From: JBBIMP01 sp037444305
Lineage (GTDB): Bacteria; Acidobacteriota; UBA6911
DNA length: 64,000 nt
Direction: 5' to 3'
NCBI GenBank assembly: GCA_037444305.1
Contig: JBBIMP010000014.1
Location: forward strand, 1 to 64,000
A model generated the notes under the pieces. The model made no database searches. It saw only the letters and a list, made by a program, of their open reading frames with translations, and was not told the origin of the DNA. How positions within the stretch are numbered: the first letter of the stretch is position 1; every line of letters begins with the position of its first letter. Shown here in pieces: positions 1-8,154 of the stretch. The position numbers and the translations under genes were made by a program.

Positions 1-871
1 CGGAGCCTCCGTGGGTGTAGATCTCCCCGTCGTAGCCGAAGCAGAGAGTGCCGTTGGCCGACCGGCTCAGGAACCGGACCGGGATCTTCTTGAAGAAGGT
101 CACCTGCTGGGAACGCCCCCCCGATACGTTCATCCGGTGGACGTTGAACGAGCCGCTCTCCTCGCTCAGGTAGTAGAAGGCCCTGTCACTGTCGGTGAAG
201 ACCGGGTTTCTGTCCTCACCGGCAAAGGACGTTATCTTCCGGTGGGTTCCCGCTGTGCTGTCGTGGATCCATATGTCCCGGGCGATGGCGGAGGTCTGGT
301 GCTTGCGCCAGGCGTTTTCGCCTCCCTTCCTGTCGTGGTAGATCAGGTAGCGGCCGTTGCCGCTGATCTTCACATCCTCCGCCGGGGTGGTCAGCACCTG
401 CAGCACGCGGCCGCCGCCGGCCGGCACACGGTAAAGCTCCGGCTGGGAACCGGTGGGAAAGCCACGGTTGGCGGCCGTGTCCAAGCGCACGGCGCCGAAG
501 AGCACGGCCTGGTTGTCGTGCGTAAAGCTGTAGGGGTACTCGGCCGCGGAGTGGAAAGTGATCCTGCGGGCCATGCCGCCCTCGGCCGGAATGACGAAGA
601 TGTCATAGTTGCCGTGGCGGTCGCTGGCAAACGCGACCTGCCTTCCGTCGTGACTCCACACCGGCATAAAATCGTGGGCCTCGTGCTGGGTGAGCGCGAC
701 GGCGGTGCCCCCTTCGGCCGCGACCCGGTAGAGGTCACCCCGGTAGGTGAAGACGATGGTATTGCCGTCGGGCGAGATGGCGGGGTAGCGCAGCCAGCCA
801 GGGGTATCCTGGGCGGTGGCGAAGGCGCACACAAAAAATAGCCAGAGGCCTGATGCTAGCAGTCTGTTCAT
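1..871 (-). CDS. Secreted PD40/TolB-like beta-propeller protein (tricorn-type peptidase N-terminus), partial
   Basis: The gene runs off the left edge, so only the first 290 or so residues are visible. It starts with a signal peptide (MNRLLASGLWLFFVCAFA, then TAQ). Propeller blades follow, with the repeated pattern of PD40 repeats: AISPDGNTIVFTYRGDLY, then PVWSHDGRQVAFASDR and VKISGNGRYLIYHDR. This arrangement is typical of tricorn-like proteins, where a periplasmic propeller precedes a PDZ and S41 serine peptidase. The catalytic half would lie outside the window, so peptidase activity is inferred from family architecture only. It could also be a propeller-only TolB-like protein. The gene lies 94 bp downstream of the stop of the preceding minus-strand gene, with a palindrome in the gap. 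The start ATG at 871 has no strong Shine-Dalgarno. Confidence 0.75.
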   Translation of the reverse strand, partial: MNRLLASGLWLFFVCAFATAQDTPGWLRYPAISPDGNTIVFTYRGDLYRVAAEGGTAVALTQHEAHDFMPVWSHDGRQVAFASDRHGNYDIFVIPAEGGMARRITFHSAAEYPYSFTHDNQAVLFGAVRLDTAANRGFPTGSQPELYRVPAGGGRVLQVLTTPAEDVKISGNGRYLIYHDRKGGENAWRKHQTSAIARDIWIHDSTAGTHRKITSFAGEDRNPVFTDSDRAFYYLSEESGSFNVHRMNVSGGRSQQVTFFKKIPVRFLSRSANGTLCFGYDGEIYTHGGS

Positions 872-906
872 TTTCAACCCATGCAGGAATAGAAACTCAA
901 TATCCG

Positions 907-951
907 CGGAGGGTCACGGAGAATACAAGAAACGCGGCCCGTGACCCTCCG
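907..951. repeat. Short palindromic intergenic repeat
   Basis: Two perfect 13-bp inverted arms (907-919 and 939-951, CGGAGGGTCACGG and its complement) enclose a 19-nt spacer between two minus-strand genes. The arm and its flank resemble the CTCCGTG-nn-CCT-rich elements at 15412-15440 and 35553-35694, so this is probably a degenerate copy of a dispersed repeat. It could act as an intercistronic hairpin. No T-run follows on either strand, so it is not called a terminator. Confidence 0.5.
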
Positions 952-965
952 ATCCTTCTTGTGCT

Positions 966-2744
966 CTACCGGATCTCCGGGTAGCGCCCCGGCGTGAGGG
1001 GCACTCCCGCAGCGTCCAGCTGCTGCTCGAACTTCTTCAGGTCGGCTTCTACCGCCTTAAGTGTTGCCTGTTCTTCCGAGAACTCCTCCAAGGCGATGCG
1101 GCAGTTCATCTCCTGCGTGCCCGTCGGTTTGCCGGCGAGCGTGCGTGCGCCCGCCACGGCGTTGTTCACCCGGCTGGAGATCGATGACGGGGAGCCCGAC
1201 TCGAGGCCGCGCAGGGTTTCGTTGCCGCGGAACTTCCGCTGAATGGCGGTGATTCGCTGGTCGAGCTTGACGGCCTCGTCCAGCAGTTTCAGATCTGCCG
1301 GCGAGTCGACCAGCGCGCGGCGGATGGCCGTGATGCGGGTCTTGAGGTTGCCGGCCGAGTCGGTGACGGTCATGATCGTCTGCGGCGCCTCTTCATCCGC
1401 CTCGGCGGTCAAGTCGGCCGGCGAAGGGTATTTCGGCACCTCCTTTTTCTGCTCGGCTGCGCGCGCGGCCTCCTGGCGCATCTGCTTCGCCGTTCTGGGG
1501 GTCTCCTTCACCCAGTAGGTGATCACGGCGCCCATCGTCGGATTTTCGGCCATCCAGTGCTGTTCGCCCTGCGAGCCGCGGTTCTTTCCGGAATCGGCGA
1601 CCTGGATCATCGCCTTTTTGGCCGTGAAGATGTGCGCGTCCTTGTTGAAGACCTCGGGCTTGGTATCGCGCAGCGGCGAGTAGTCGTCCAGGAGGTAGAA
1701 ACCCCGGCCGAAAGTTGCCGGCGCCAGGTCGTTTTCCCTTTCCTGGATCGCCAGGTCTCTCACCGGGATGGTGGGCAGGTTGCTGCGCAGCCGGAGCCAC
1801 TTCTTGCCGCCGTCCACGGTGAAGAACAGGCCGAACTCCGTGCCGCAGAAGTGCAGCTGCGGGTTGATGTGGTCTTCGGCCAGCGAAAGCGAGGGGCCGT
1901 TGGCGGGCAGGTCGCCGCTGACGGACGTCCAGGTGACGCCCTTGTCGGTGCTCTTGTAGATGTAGGGCTTGAAGTCGCCGTTCTTGTGATTGTCGAAAAG
2001 CACGTAGACGGTGTTCTGGTCGTGCTTCGAGGCGTAGATCCGCTGGACGTAGACGCCGTAGGGATTGTACTCGGGCAGTCCGGGAAATTTCTCCAGCTTG
2101 CGCCAGTTCTTCCCGCCGTCCTCGGTGACGTGCACGAGACCGTCATCGGTCCCGACGTAGATCAACCCCTCCTTTTTGCGCGACTCGCTCACGGCCGAGA
2201 TGTTGCCGTAGGTCGCCGTCGACTGGTGCTTGGCCACCGACTCCGGCGGCCAGATGCGGCCCATCACCGGGAGCAGGTTCCGGTCGATCTGGCGGGTGAG
2301 GTCGGGGCTGACCGCCGTCCAGCTGTTCCCGCGGTCGTCGCCGCGGTAGACGCCGTCGCCGTAACCCACGCTGCGCTGGTTGTTCGCCTCGCCGGTGCCC
2401 ACCCAGAGGGTCGCGGGATTTCGCGGGTCGATCACGACCTCCCCGATGGAGTAGGCCCCCTCGTTCTGGAATATGGGCGACCAGGTGGTGCCGGCGTTGG
2501 TGGTCCTCCAGACGCCGCCGGAGGCCACGGCGATGATCCAGGTCTGCTTGTTGGCGGGGTGGATGGCGATGGTGCCGATCCGGCCGGACATCAGGGCCGG
2601 GCCTATGGCGCGGAGCCGGAATCCCGTGAAGGTCCCGGAGGACATCGGGTCCTGGGTCCGTCCGGCGCCTTCCTGCGAAGGCGGGGGTTCCTGGGCAAAG
2701 AGACCCGCGGCGAGGAACAGAATCAGGGCGGCGGGTTTTTTCAT
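966..2744 (-). CDS. Secreted VPS10/BNR-repeat propeller protein, apparently shortened by internal in-frame deletions
   Basis: The product is 592 residues with a signal peptide (MKKPAALILFLAAGLFAQ) and Asp-box/BNR propeller motifs such as SGGVWRTTNAGTTW, DGLVHVTEDGGKNW and YIYKSTDKGVTW. It belongs to the sortilin-like (VPS10) exported family common in Acidobacteriota and Bacteroidota, whose function is unsettled despite frequent labels as glycosyl hydrolase. From memory, family members are about 1000-1080 residues. Here the early blade ending GDGVYR joins directly to DDRGNSWTAVSPDL, which normally lies several hundred residues later. The C-terminal part also jumps from TVTDSAGN to an ITAIRRAL helix. 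The frame stays open throughout, so a shortened protein could be made. ATG at 2744 is supported by an AAGGA site 8 nt upstream. The alternative is an assembly collapse at repeated Asp-box sequences. Confidence 0.75.
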   Translation of the reverse strand: MKKPAALILFLAAGLFAQEPPPSQEGAGRTQDPMSSGTFTGFRLRAIGPALMSGRIGTIAIHPANKQTWIIAVASGGVWRTTNAGTTWSPIFQNEGAYSIGEVVIDPRNPATLWVGTGEANNQRSVGYGDGVYRGDDRGNSWTAVSPDLTRQIDRNLLPVMGRIWPPESVAKHQSTATYGNISAVSESRKKEGLIYVGTDDGLVHVTEDGGKNWRKLEKFPGLPEYNPYGVYVQRIYASKHDQNTVYVLFDNHKNGDFKPYIYKSTDKGVTWTSVSGDLPANGPSLSLAEDHINPQLHFCGTEFGLFFTVDGGKKWLRLRSNLPTIPVRDLAIQERENDLAPATFGRGFYLLDDYSPLRDTKPEVFNKDAHIFTAKKAMIQVADSGKNRGSQGEQHWMAENPTMGAVITYWVKETPRTAKQMRQEAARAAEQKKEVPKYPSPADLTAEADEEAPQTIMTVTDSAGNLKTRITAIRRALVDSPADLKLLDEAVKLDQRITAIQRKFRGNETLRGLESGSPSSISSRVNNAVAGARTLAGKPTGTQEMNCRIALEEFSEEQATLKAVEADLKKFEQQLDAAGVPLTPGRYPEIR

Positions 2745-2885
2745 TTTGCTGTCCTTTCGAGTTTACGACCGGGCGGCCAGAATGCGTATCATACTCAAAC
2801 GACCATGGCGATGGTATCAAAACCCCGAATCGACTAATCGTATCGGAGGATCGTGGAGAGCGCAGCTCAATCCTCGAGCTCCTTA

Positions 2886-2956
2886 GTGTCTGGGTGCCTC
2901 TGTGGGGGGATATTGTTTTTCGCCACAAAAGCATCACGGCACCAAGGGGCACAAGG
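2886..2956. repeat. Imperfect inverted intergenic repeat (GTGCC/TGTGG type)
   Basis: This lies in the 315-bp gap between the divergent genes at 2744 and 3060. A left arm (2886-2905, containing GGGTGCCTCTGTGG) and a right arm (2923-2956, containing CCACAAAAGC and GGCACCAAGGGGCAC) are variants of the same motif in opposite orientation. The look is that of degenerate dispersed repeats found between genes in large high-GC genomes. The rest of the gap (2745-2885 and 2957-3059) shows nothing recognisable apart from a possible Shine-Dalgarno at its right end. Confidence 0.4.
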
Positions 2957-3059
2957 CAAAAGAAGAGATAAACCTTGCCGATCTGTGCCTGCAGCACCCG
3001 GCCTGCGAACGACCAAAGGGTTGCTTTCGTACGAACAGAGTGGATTGCCGGTGGAGATC

Positions 3060-4219
3060 ATGCGGTGGCCGTCTTGCCCTGATCCTCCTGGTGCTCAGAC
3101 TGGTTTTCCGGCCAGGAAGGCTCCAACGGCTCGAGCAGAGGGTGGAGCAGCTCGAGCGGGCGCTCCGGATTCTCCAAGAGAGTCGGGGCAGGGAAGCGAG
3201 CGCTCAGTACCAGGAACGGATGCCGGAGCCGCCCCGCATGGGCGAAGCCGAATCCCGGCCGCGGCCTGAGCCGGCTGCCCAGGCCCCGTCCGCGGCCAAA
3301 AAGGACCGGTGGGCGGGGCTCGAACCGCTCGCGCTCGCTGCTACCTACCTCACCTACGCGATCTGGTATGCGGAGGTGTACCGGCCCGCGGACTTCACGG
3401 TGGCGCTAGTTTATGTTTCGCTGTTCTGGGCGCTGTTTCACGCGCTCGATGCCTGCCGGGCGGCCAAGGGCATCCGTTCTCACGCGGAATTGCGGCACCT
3501 GGTTGCCGCCCTCAACGGGCTCTTCTACCTGCTGGCACTTCACGCCATCGTCGATCGCACCCATCCCGACTGGGGCGGACTCGCCGTGCTCTCGCTCGCC
3601 ACGGCCTACCTGTGGACGGGTTTGTGGATCCAGAACCGGCAGGCCGATGCCTCCATGGTGCGCGATCGGCACTACCTGGCGGCGCTGCTGCTGCTCGTTG
3701 CGGCCACCGCGATCCAGTTCTCGGGATTTCTGGTCATCGTCTTCTGGACTCTCGAGGCGGCGGCTCTCTGCTGGTGCGGATTCCGGTGGCGACAGCCGGC
3801 GTTGAGAGGGATAGCTTTCGCCCTGATGGCGTTTTCATTTCTCGTTCTGTACAGCATGGACGGCGCCCTTCAGCACCGCTCTGCCAGGGACTTCAACCCG
3901 CTTCTCAATCTGCGCGTTCTGGCGTTTGTGGTGCTGGCGGCGGGTTTCCGGCGGCGGCAGGCCGTGCTGCGCATCATATCGCTGGCGCTTTCGGGCTTTG
4001 TGATATTCAAGATCTTCCTCTACGATCTTTCTTTCCTGAGAACGCCTTACCGCATCGTCGCCTTTTTCGGACTGGGATTGATCCTGCTCGTAGTCTCCTA
4101 TACTCTATCAGCGATATCGGTCCATCATCCTCGGTGCCGACTACCTACCTGGAAAAAGGCAAGACTCGGAGGCTTTGCAGGAGGGAACGGAGGGATCAGC
4201 AACATCCTCCGGGGAGTAG
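3060..4219 (+). pseudogene. DUF2339-type multi-pass membrane protein, frameshifted and short
   Basis: The reading contains a short N-terminal helix, a coiled-coil stretch (RLQRLEQRVEQLERAL), a proline/alanine-rich linker and about 8-9 hydrophobic segments. Characteristic pieces include LVAALNGLFYLLALHAI, ATAIQFSGFLVIVFWTLEA and FKIFLYDLSFL, as in DUF2339 proteins. Those are usually about 900 residues, so most of the middle is missing. One extra base near 4102 breaks the C-terminus: shifting frame there restores the typical ending SYLYQRYRSIIL and a TAG at 4217-4219. Without the shift the frame reads on into the next gene. A second shift is likely near 3066-3076, because the ATG with a good ribosome site (GGAG before 3060) is not in the main frame. 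A GTG at 3091 is the alternative start. Sequencing error cannot be excluded. Confidence 0.55.
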
Positions 4220-4236
4220 AGAGGGAGACATACCCG

Positions 4237-4965
4237 ATGTTCAAGTCGCTTCTTCGCGTGCCTGTCCTGCTCGGGATGGTCCACTTGACCACATTGGCGG
4301 CCGCAGCGTCCGATGGCGGCTGGCGGGCTGCCGCCTATTTCGGGGGCTCCGCGACTCACCGTTCCGGTGTCACGATTGACCAGCCGGCATTGGCCACCCA
4401 TCTGCGCTTTGACGGCGTAGAATACGAGGGCCGTTCGTTTCAAACCCCGGTCTATTACGGCTACCGGCTCGGCTACTGGTTCAACCCCCGTTTGGGGCTG
4501 GAGGCGGAGTTCATTCACCAGAAGGTCTACGCAAGGGTCGAGCGGTTGGTGCGAGTCGACGGCACGCTGCGCGGAGCTCCCCTAAGCGCCGTGGTGCCGA
4601 TGGACGGCATCGTCCGGGAGTTCAGCATCTCGCACGGGGTGAACCTGCTGCTGGCGAACCTCGTTTTCTGCCACCAGCCGGCCGGGGCCGGCGGTCGCCT
4701 CACGCTGTCCGGGCGCATCGGTGCCGGCGGATCGGTTCCACACCCCGAGAGCAATATACTCGGGCAGTCGCGGCAGGGATACCAATGGGGCCGGCCGGCG
4801 ATTCAGGTGGCGGCCGGCGTCGAATACCGGCTCTGGCGGGACCTGCACTGGCTGGCCGAATACAAGTACACGAGGACACGCCAGCGGGTGGAAATTGTCG
4901 ACGGCACGGCGGGAACGCTGCTGCGCAGCCACCACGCCGTGTTCGGCCTGGGCTATCGCTTCTGA
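4237..4965 (+). CDS. Outer-membrane beta-barrel protein, small
   Basis: A 242-residue protein beginning with a signal peptide (MFKSLLRVPVLLGMVHLTTLAAAA) followed by alternating amphipathic beta strands. It ends in an aromatic C-terminal strand, HAVFGLGYRF, as expected for BAM-dependent barrels. It resembles small 8-stranded OmpA/OmpW-like barrels; no specific ligand or enzyme motif is visible. The start at 4237 is chosen because of the signal peptide and a purine-rich GAGAGGGAGA ribosome site just upstream. The frame is open upstream through the frameshifted DUF2339 gene, so automatic callers may report one 687-residue fusion. The separate signal peptide and ribosome site argue for two genes. 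Confidence 0.75.
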   Translation: MFKSLLRVPVLLGMVHLTTLAAAASDGGWRAAAYFGGSATHRSGVTIDQPALATHLRFDGVEYEGRSFQTPVYYGYRLGYWFNPRLGLEAEFIHQKVYARVERLVRVDGTLRGAPLSAVVPMDGIVREFSISHGVNLLLANLVFCHQPAGAGGRLTLSGRIGAGGSVPHPESNILGQSRQGYQWGRPAIQVAAGVEYRLWRDLHWLAEYKYTRTRQRVEIVDGTAGTLLRSHHAVFGLGYRF

Positions 4966-5073
4966 GCGAAAACCCGGCGGATTTTCTGCCAATATCTGAA
5001 ATCATCAAAAAGATATTGCTGGCATCTTTCGGCATTTAGTGTAGCGTGTGCGTGTCTGTCGATCGGAACCTGG

Positions 5074-6597
5074 ATGAATATTCTGCTTTATAGTCCTGAC
5101 AACGGCGTGACCCGCAATTTCATGCCGCACCTCTGGATGTTTCTTCTCCAGTCGCTGACCCCCCCGGAGCATCGGGTGTTTCTCGTGGATGGCAATGCCC
5201 GGCCGATGAACGAAGAGCAACTTGTGGATTTCATCCATAAACATGGAATCGGGCTTGTGGGCATCGGCTCCATGACCCGGATGGTGGCGAAGGCCTATCG
5301 CATGGCTGATGCCGTTCGGGCTGCCGGAATCCCTGTCGTCATGGGGGGGCCGCACGTTTCCAGCCTGCCGGATGAGGCGCTGGGGCGCGACGGGGAACCC
5401 CGCCACGCCGACGCCGTCGCGGTGGGGGAAGCGGATGAAACCTGGGCGCAGATAGTGAGGGACGCCGCATGCGGAGAGCTCAAGGAAATCTATCTTCCCC
5501 TGGATGCCGAAGGGAAGGACCAAAAGCCCTCCATGGGCCTGTATCCGGAGATTTTGTGGGATCGGATGGACCTGGATCAGTTCAACCTGATCGAGTGTTT
5601 TCCCCGGTGGACACGGCGCTTGTTTTCGCTCATAGGCATGACCTGGCAGAGTTTCCACCTGATTCCGATCGAGTCGGGACGGGGCTGCCCCTACGGCTGC
5701 GATTTCTGCACGGTAACCGGGTATTTCGGCGATGCGATCCGCTTCCGCAGCAACGAAAGCGTCGTGAGCGAGTTGCTGCGGCTGAAGGAACTGGCGAAGC
5801 GGCAGCGGGGGAAGGTGGCGGTCTTCTTCATCGACGACAACTTCGCCATCAACGTGAAGCGGACCAAATCGCTGCTGCGCGAGATAATCGACCGGGGGGC
5901 CCAGGTGCCATGGGTGGCGCAAGTGAGCGTGAACCTGCTGAAGGACGAGGAGCTCGTTTCGCTCATGGCGCAGAGCGGCGCCAAGTGGATCTTCATCGGA
6001 CTGGAATCGATTGATCCCGCGAGCCTCAAGAGCGTGCGCAAGGGATTCAACAAGCCGGAATCCTATGGTCCCGTGCTGGAAAGCCTGGCGGCCCATGGCA
6101 TCTATGCGATCACGTCCTTCATCTTCGGGTTGGACAGCGATACGCGCGGAGTGGCGCGCCGCACGCTCGATGCCATGAAGTCCTGGCCGCCGGGACTGCC
6201 GGTGTTCGGGCAGCTGACACCTTATCCGGGAACACCGCTGTATGACCGGCTGGCGCTGGCCGACAGGCTTCACCGTCCCCGGCACTGGCTGGAGTTTCTG
6301 CCCTTCGAGATGACCTACGCCCCCAGCGGCATGCCTGCCGACAGCGTTAAAGCGGAAATGGACGAGGCGTGGGAAGCCTCGTACGGTCCGCGGGCAAATG
6401 ACGTGGCGATGGCCTGGCTGCAGAGAAAGGGGCTGCCCGACCGCATCATCCACCTGCTGGCGCGCCTGGCCTTCCGCGGCATCTACTTCCCGCAGATGAA
6501 AAAAAGGGAATGGGTGACGGTTCTTCTGCAAAACAGAGTTTCCATACTTCGACTCCTGACCCAGGCCCTGATGGTCAAGCTGCGGATGGCACGGTGA
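5074..6597 (+). CDS. B12-binding-domain radical SAM protein
   Basis: A 507-residue class-B-like radical SAM enzyme. Residues about 1-140 form a cobalamin-binding-like Rossmann region (LLYSPDNG, LVGIGSMTRM, VVMGGPHV). The radical SAM core follows with the cluster motif C205-PYG-C209-DF-C212, then IDDNFAIN, WVAQVSVNLL, IGLESIDP and SFIFGLDSDT. The layout matches BchE/HpnJ/HpnP-type proteins that modify lipids, hopanoids or tetrapyrroles. The substrate cannot be assigned: there is no hopanoid, carotenoid or peptide-precursor gene nearby. The classical cobalamin DxHxxG motif is not evident, so cobalamin may be bound differently or not at all. It is monocistronic, between a barrel gene and a convergent peptidase. 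An 8-bp inverted repeat (4990-4997/5011-5018) lies upstream. Confidence 0.85.
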   Translation: MNILLYSPDNGVTRNFMPHLWMFLLQSLTPPEHRVFLVDGNARPMNEEQLVDFIHKHGIGLVGIGSMTRMVAKAYRMADAVRAAGIPVVMGGPHVSSLPDEALGRDGEPRHADAVAVGEADETWAQIVRDAACGELKEIYLPLDAEGKDQKPSMGLYPEILWDRMDLDQFNLIECFPRWTRRLFSLIGMTWQSFHLIPIESGRGCPYGCDFCTVTGYFGDAIRFRSNESVVSELLRLKELAKRQRGKVAVFFIDDNFAINVKRTKSLLREIIDRGAQVPWVAQVSVNLLKDEELVSLMAQSGAKWIFIGLESIDPASLKSVRKGFNKPESYGPVLESLAAHGIYAITSFIFGLDSDTRGVARRTLDAMKSWPPGLPVFGQLTPYPGTPLYDRLALADRLHRPRHWLEFLPFEMTYAPSGMPADSVKAEMDEAWEASYGPRANDVAMAWLQRKGLPDRIIHLLARLAFRGIYFPQMKKREWVTVLLQNRVSILRLLTQALMVKLRMAR

Positions 6598-6624
6598 AGG
6601 GGGTCGACCTGCCGGGATTTCCGG

Positions 6625-7617
6625 TCAGCGGCCCGCCAGGCTGTCGGCAACCGCATCCAATCCCGTGACCACGAGGACCAGTCTATCGTAATCGAGCTGG
6701 TCCGGTGTATCGCCCGCGGCGTGATAGTGCGGGTAGCGGTACGGTGCGGTATCCGTTACCATGATGGCCGGGTATCCCTCCTGCCAGAAGGACCAGTGGT
6801 CCGACCAGCCGATTCCGGGAATGAACGACGGCGCCGCGATCCCCTCGGAGGGAATGGAGGCCCGGGCTCGGAAGGCGCGGATCGCGCTGTGTACGAGACC
6901 GCGCGAAGCCAGATTGCCCACGAATCCGATGAAGTTGCCGGTCTTCGGGTAGAAGAAGTTGATGGGAAAAGGATAGGACTGGCTTCCGGGCTGGTCGGAA
7001 AAGTATCCGATGGTTTCGAGCGAAAGCATGGCCACGATCCGTTCGCCCTTTTCCCTGGCTTGCCGCGAATAGACCCGGCTGCCCATCGAGCTGCCCAGAT
7101 AGAACGGCGGCTCTTCATTCACGAACGCGACGAAGCGCCGGGTGAGGGGGGCGGGTTTTTCCCGCGCCGTGCGCGCCAGTTCCAGCAGGGCGGACACGCC
7201 GCTCGCGTTGTCGTTCGCCCCCGGCGAGCCGATGACCGAATCGTAGTGCGCGCCAACCAGGACGATCCCGTTTTCCTTCCCGCTGCCGGCAATCTCCGCT
7301 TCCAGGTTGCGGACGGTCTGCGTGTCCGCCAGGAATGCGTGTTCGCGCACTTCGTACCCCATCTGCTCGAGCGAGCTTCGGATATAATCGGCCGAAGCAT
7401 CCAGCGCTGCAGGGCGGTACATGTTCCTCTCGCCGATTGTCCCCGCCAGCACCCGGACGTGCAACTCGAGCCGGGCACGCAGCTCTGTCTCCGCGGCGGT
7501 CAGGGGTGGAGCGGGACCGGAATACGATGTACCGGGCATGTTCGTCATGTAGCGGGCCAGGATCAGGAGCATCCCGGCTGCGACTGCGATACTCCCTCCA
7601 ATCCACCACGGGCTCAT
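6625..7617 (-). CDS. Membrane-anchored M28 family zinc aminopeptidase
   Basis: A 330-residue protein with one N-terminal membrane anchor (SPWWIGGSIAVAAGMLLILA) followed by an exported M28 peptidase domain. Metal-site motifs are present in order: GAHYDS (His), GANDNASG (bridging Asp), NEEPP (catalytic and binding Glu), a later acidic ligand region and PHYHAAGDT (His). It should release N-terminal amino acids from peptides in the periplasm. The start at 7617 is preferred over an upstream in-frame ATG at 7722, because it has AGGA about 9 nt upstream and begins directly at the anchor; the upstream extension is basic and unlike the family. It converges on the radical SAM gene with only 27 bp between stops. 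Confidence 0.85.
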   Translation of the reverse strand: MSPWWIGGSIAVAAGMLLILARYMTNMPGTSYSGPAPPLTAAETELRARLELHVRVLAGTIGERNMYRPAALDASADYIRSSLEQMGYEVREHAFLADTQTVRNLEAEIAGSGKENGIVLVGAHYDSVIGSPGANDNASGVSALLELARTAREKPAPLTRRFVAFVNEEPPFYLGSSMGSRVYSRQAREKGERIVAMLSLETIGYFSDQPGSQSYPFPINFFYPKTGNFIGFVGNLASRGLVHSAIRAFRARASIPSEGIAAPSFIPGIGWSDHWSFWQEGYPAIMVTDTAPYRYPHYHAAGDTPDQLDYDRLVLVVTGLDAVADSLAGR

Positions 7618-8154
7618 GTGCTTTTTCCTGATCAACTTCACCCTGTTTGGAGTCCTATGGCGACCGCATCTTCGTTTGATTCGATACAGGAGCGCTGCGA
7701 TTTTTGGGCGCTTTGCAGCCATCTTTCAAAGGCTTTTTTCAAAACGCCATGAGCGAACGCACCTTTCGCACATATTTATAAGCGAGCATTGAAACCCACC
7801 GCAACCCATAAAGACATTCTATCCAGCCGCCACAACGGAAAAATCAGGCAGGGCAGCCGGGAAGACATGGATGTGGAGGCAGGATCGCAGCAGTCGTCAA
7901 ATCGTCGAGCGATTACGGACCGGGTCACTCTCTTTACTTCTGCCGTCAGGACCTTATCCTCATGTATGATGTTCGCGACCCTTGCGTCACTTGGGATGAA
8001 TGTAAGGGCTTTTCATCCGGTTTTGCCTGACGGACACGGCGGAACACTCCAGGCCCCTAGCTGCCGCCGCTAACCCGCCCTTGGCGATGCTGCATTGGGA
8101 AGCGCGACTTGTCGCCCCAGCGGCATCTGGCAAGAGGCCTGGGAGGAGAAATCA
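7618..8154. other. 537-bp divergent intergenic region, no gene recognised
   Basis: This separates the divergent M28 peptidase and AsnB-like genes. A TATAAATAT stretch near 7770 read on the minus strand could be a -10 for the peptidase, but no matching -35 was found. A 94-codon frame at 7789-8073 has no ribosome site and non-protein-like composition. On the AsnB side no convincing promoter, riboswitch or repeat was recognised, except the strong ribosome site GGGAGGAGA before 8155. Confidence 0.4.

Noticed and set aside
2902..4965. A single 687-residue fusion of a membrane domain and a beta barrel
   Set aside because: An internal signal peptide and ribosome site lie at 4237, and a one-base shift at 4102 restores the membrane family's normal end and stop.
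7789..8073. 94-codon ORF upstream of the AsnB-like gene
   Set aside because: No ribosome site, no recognisable domain and composition unlike neighbouring genes.
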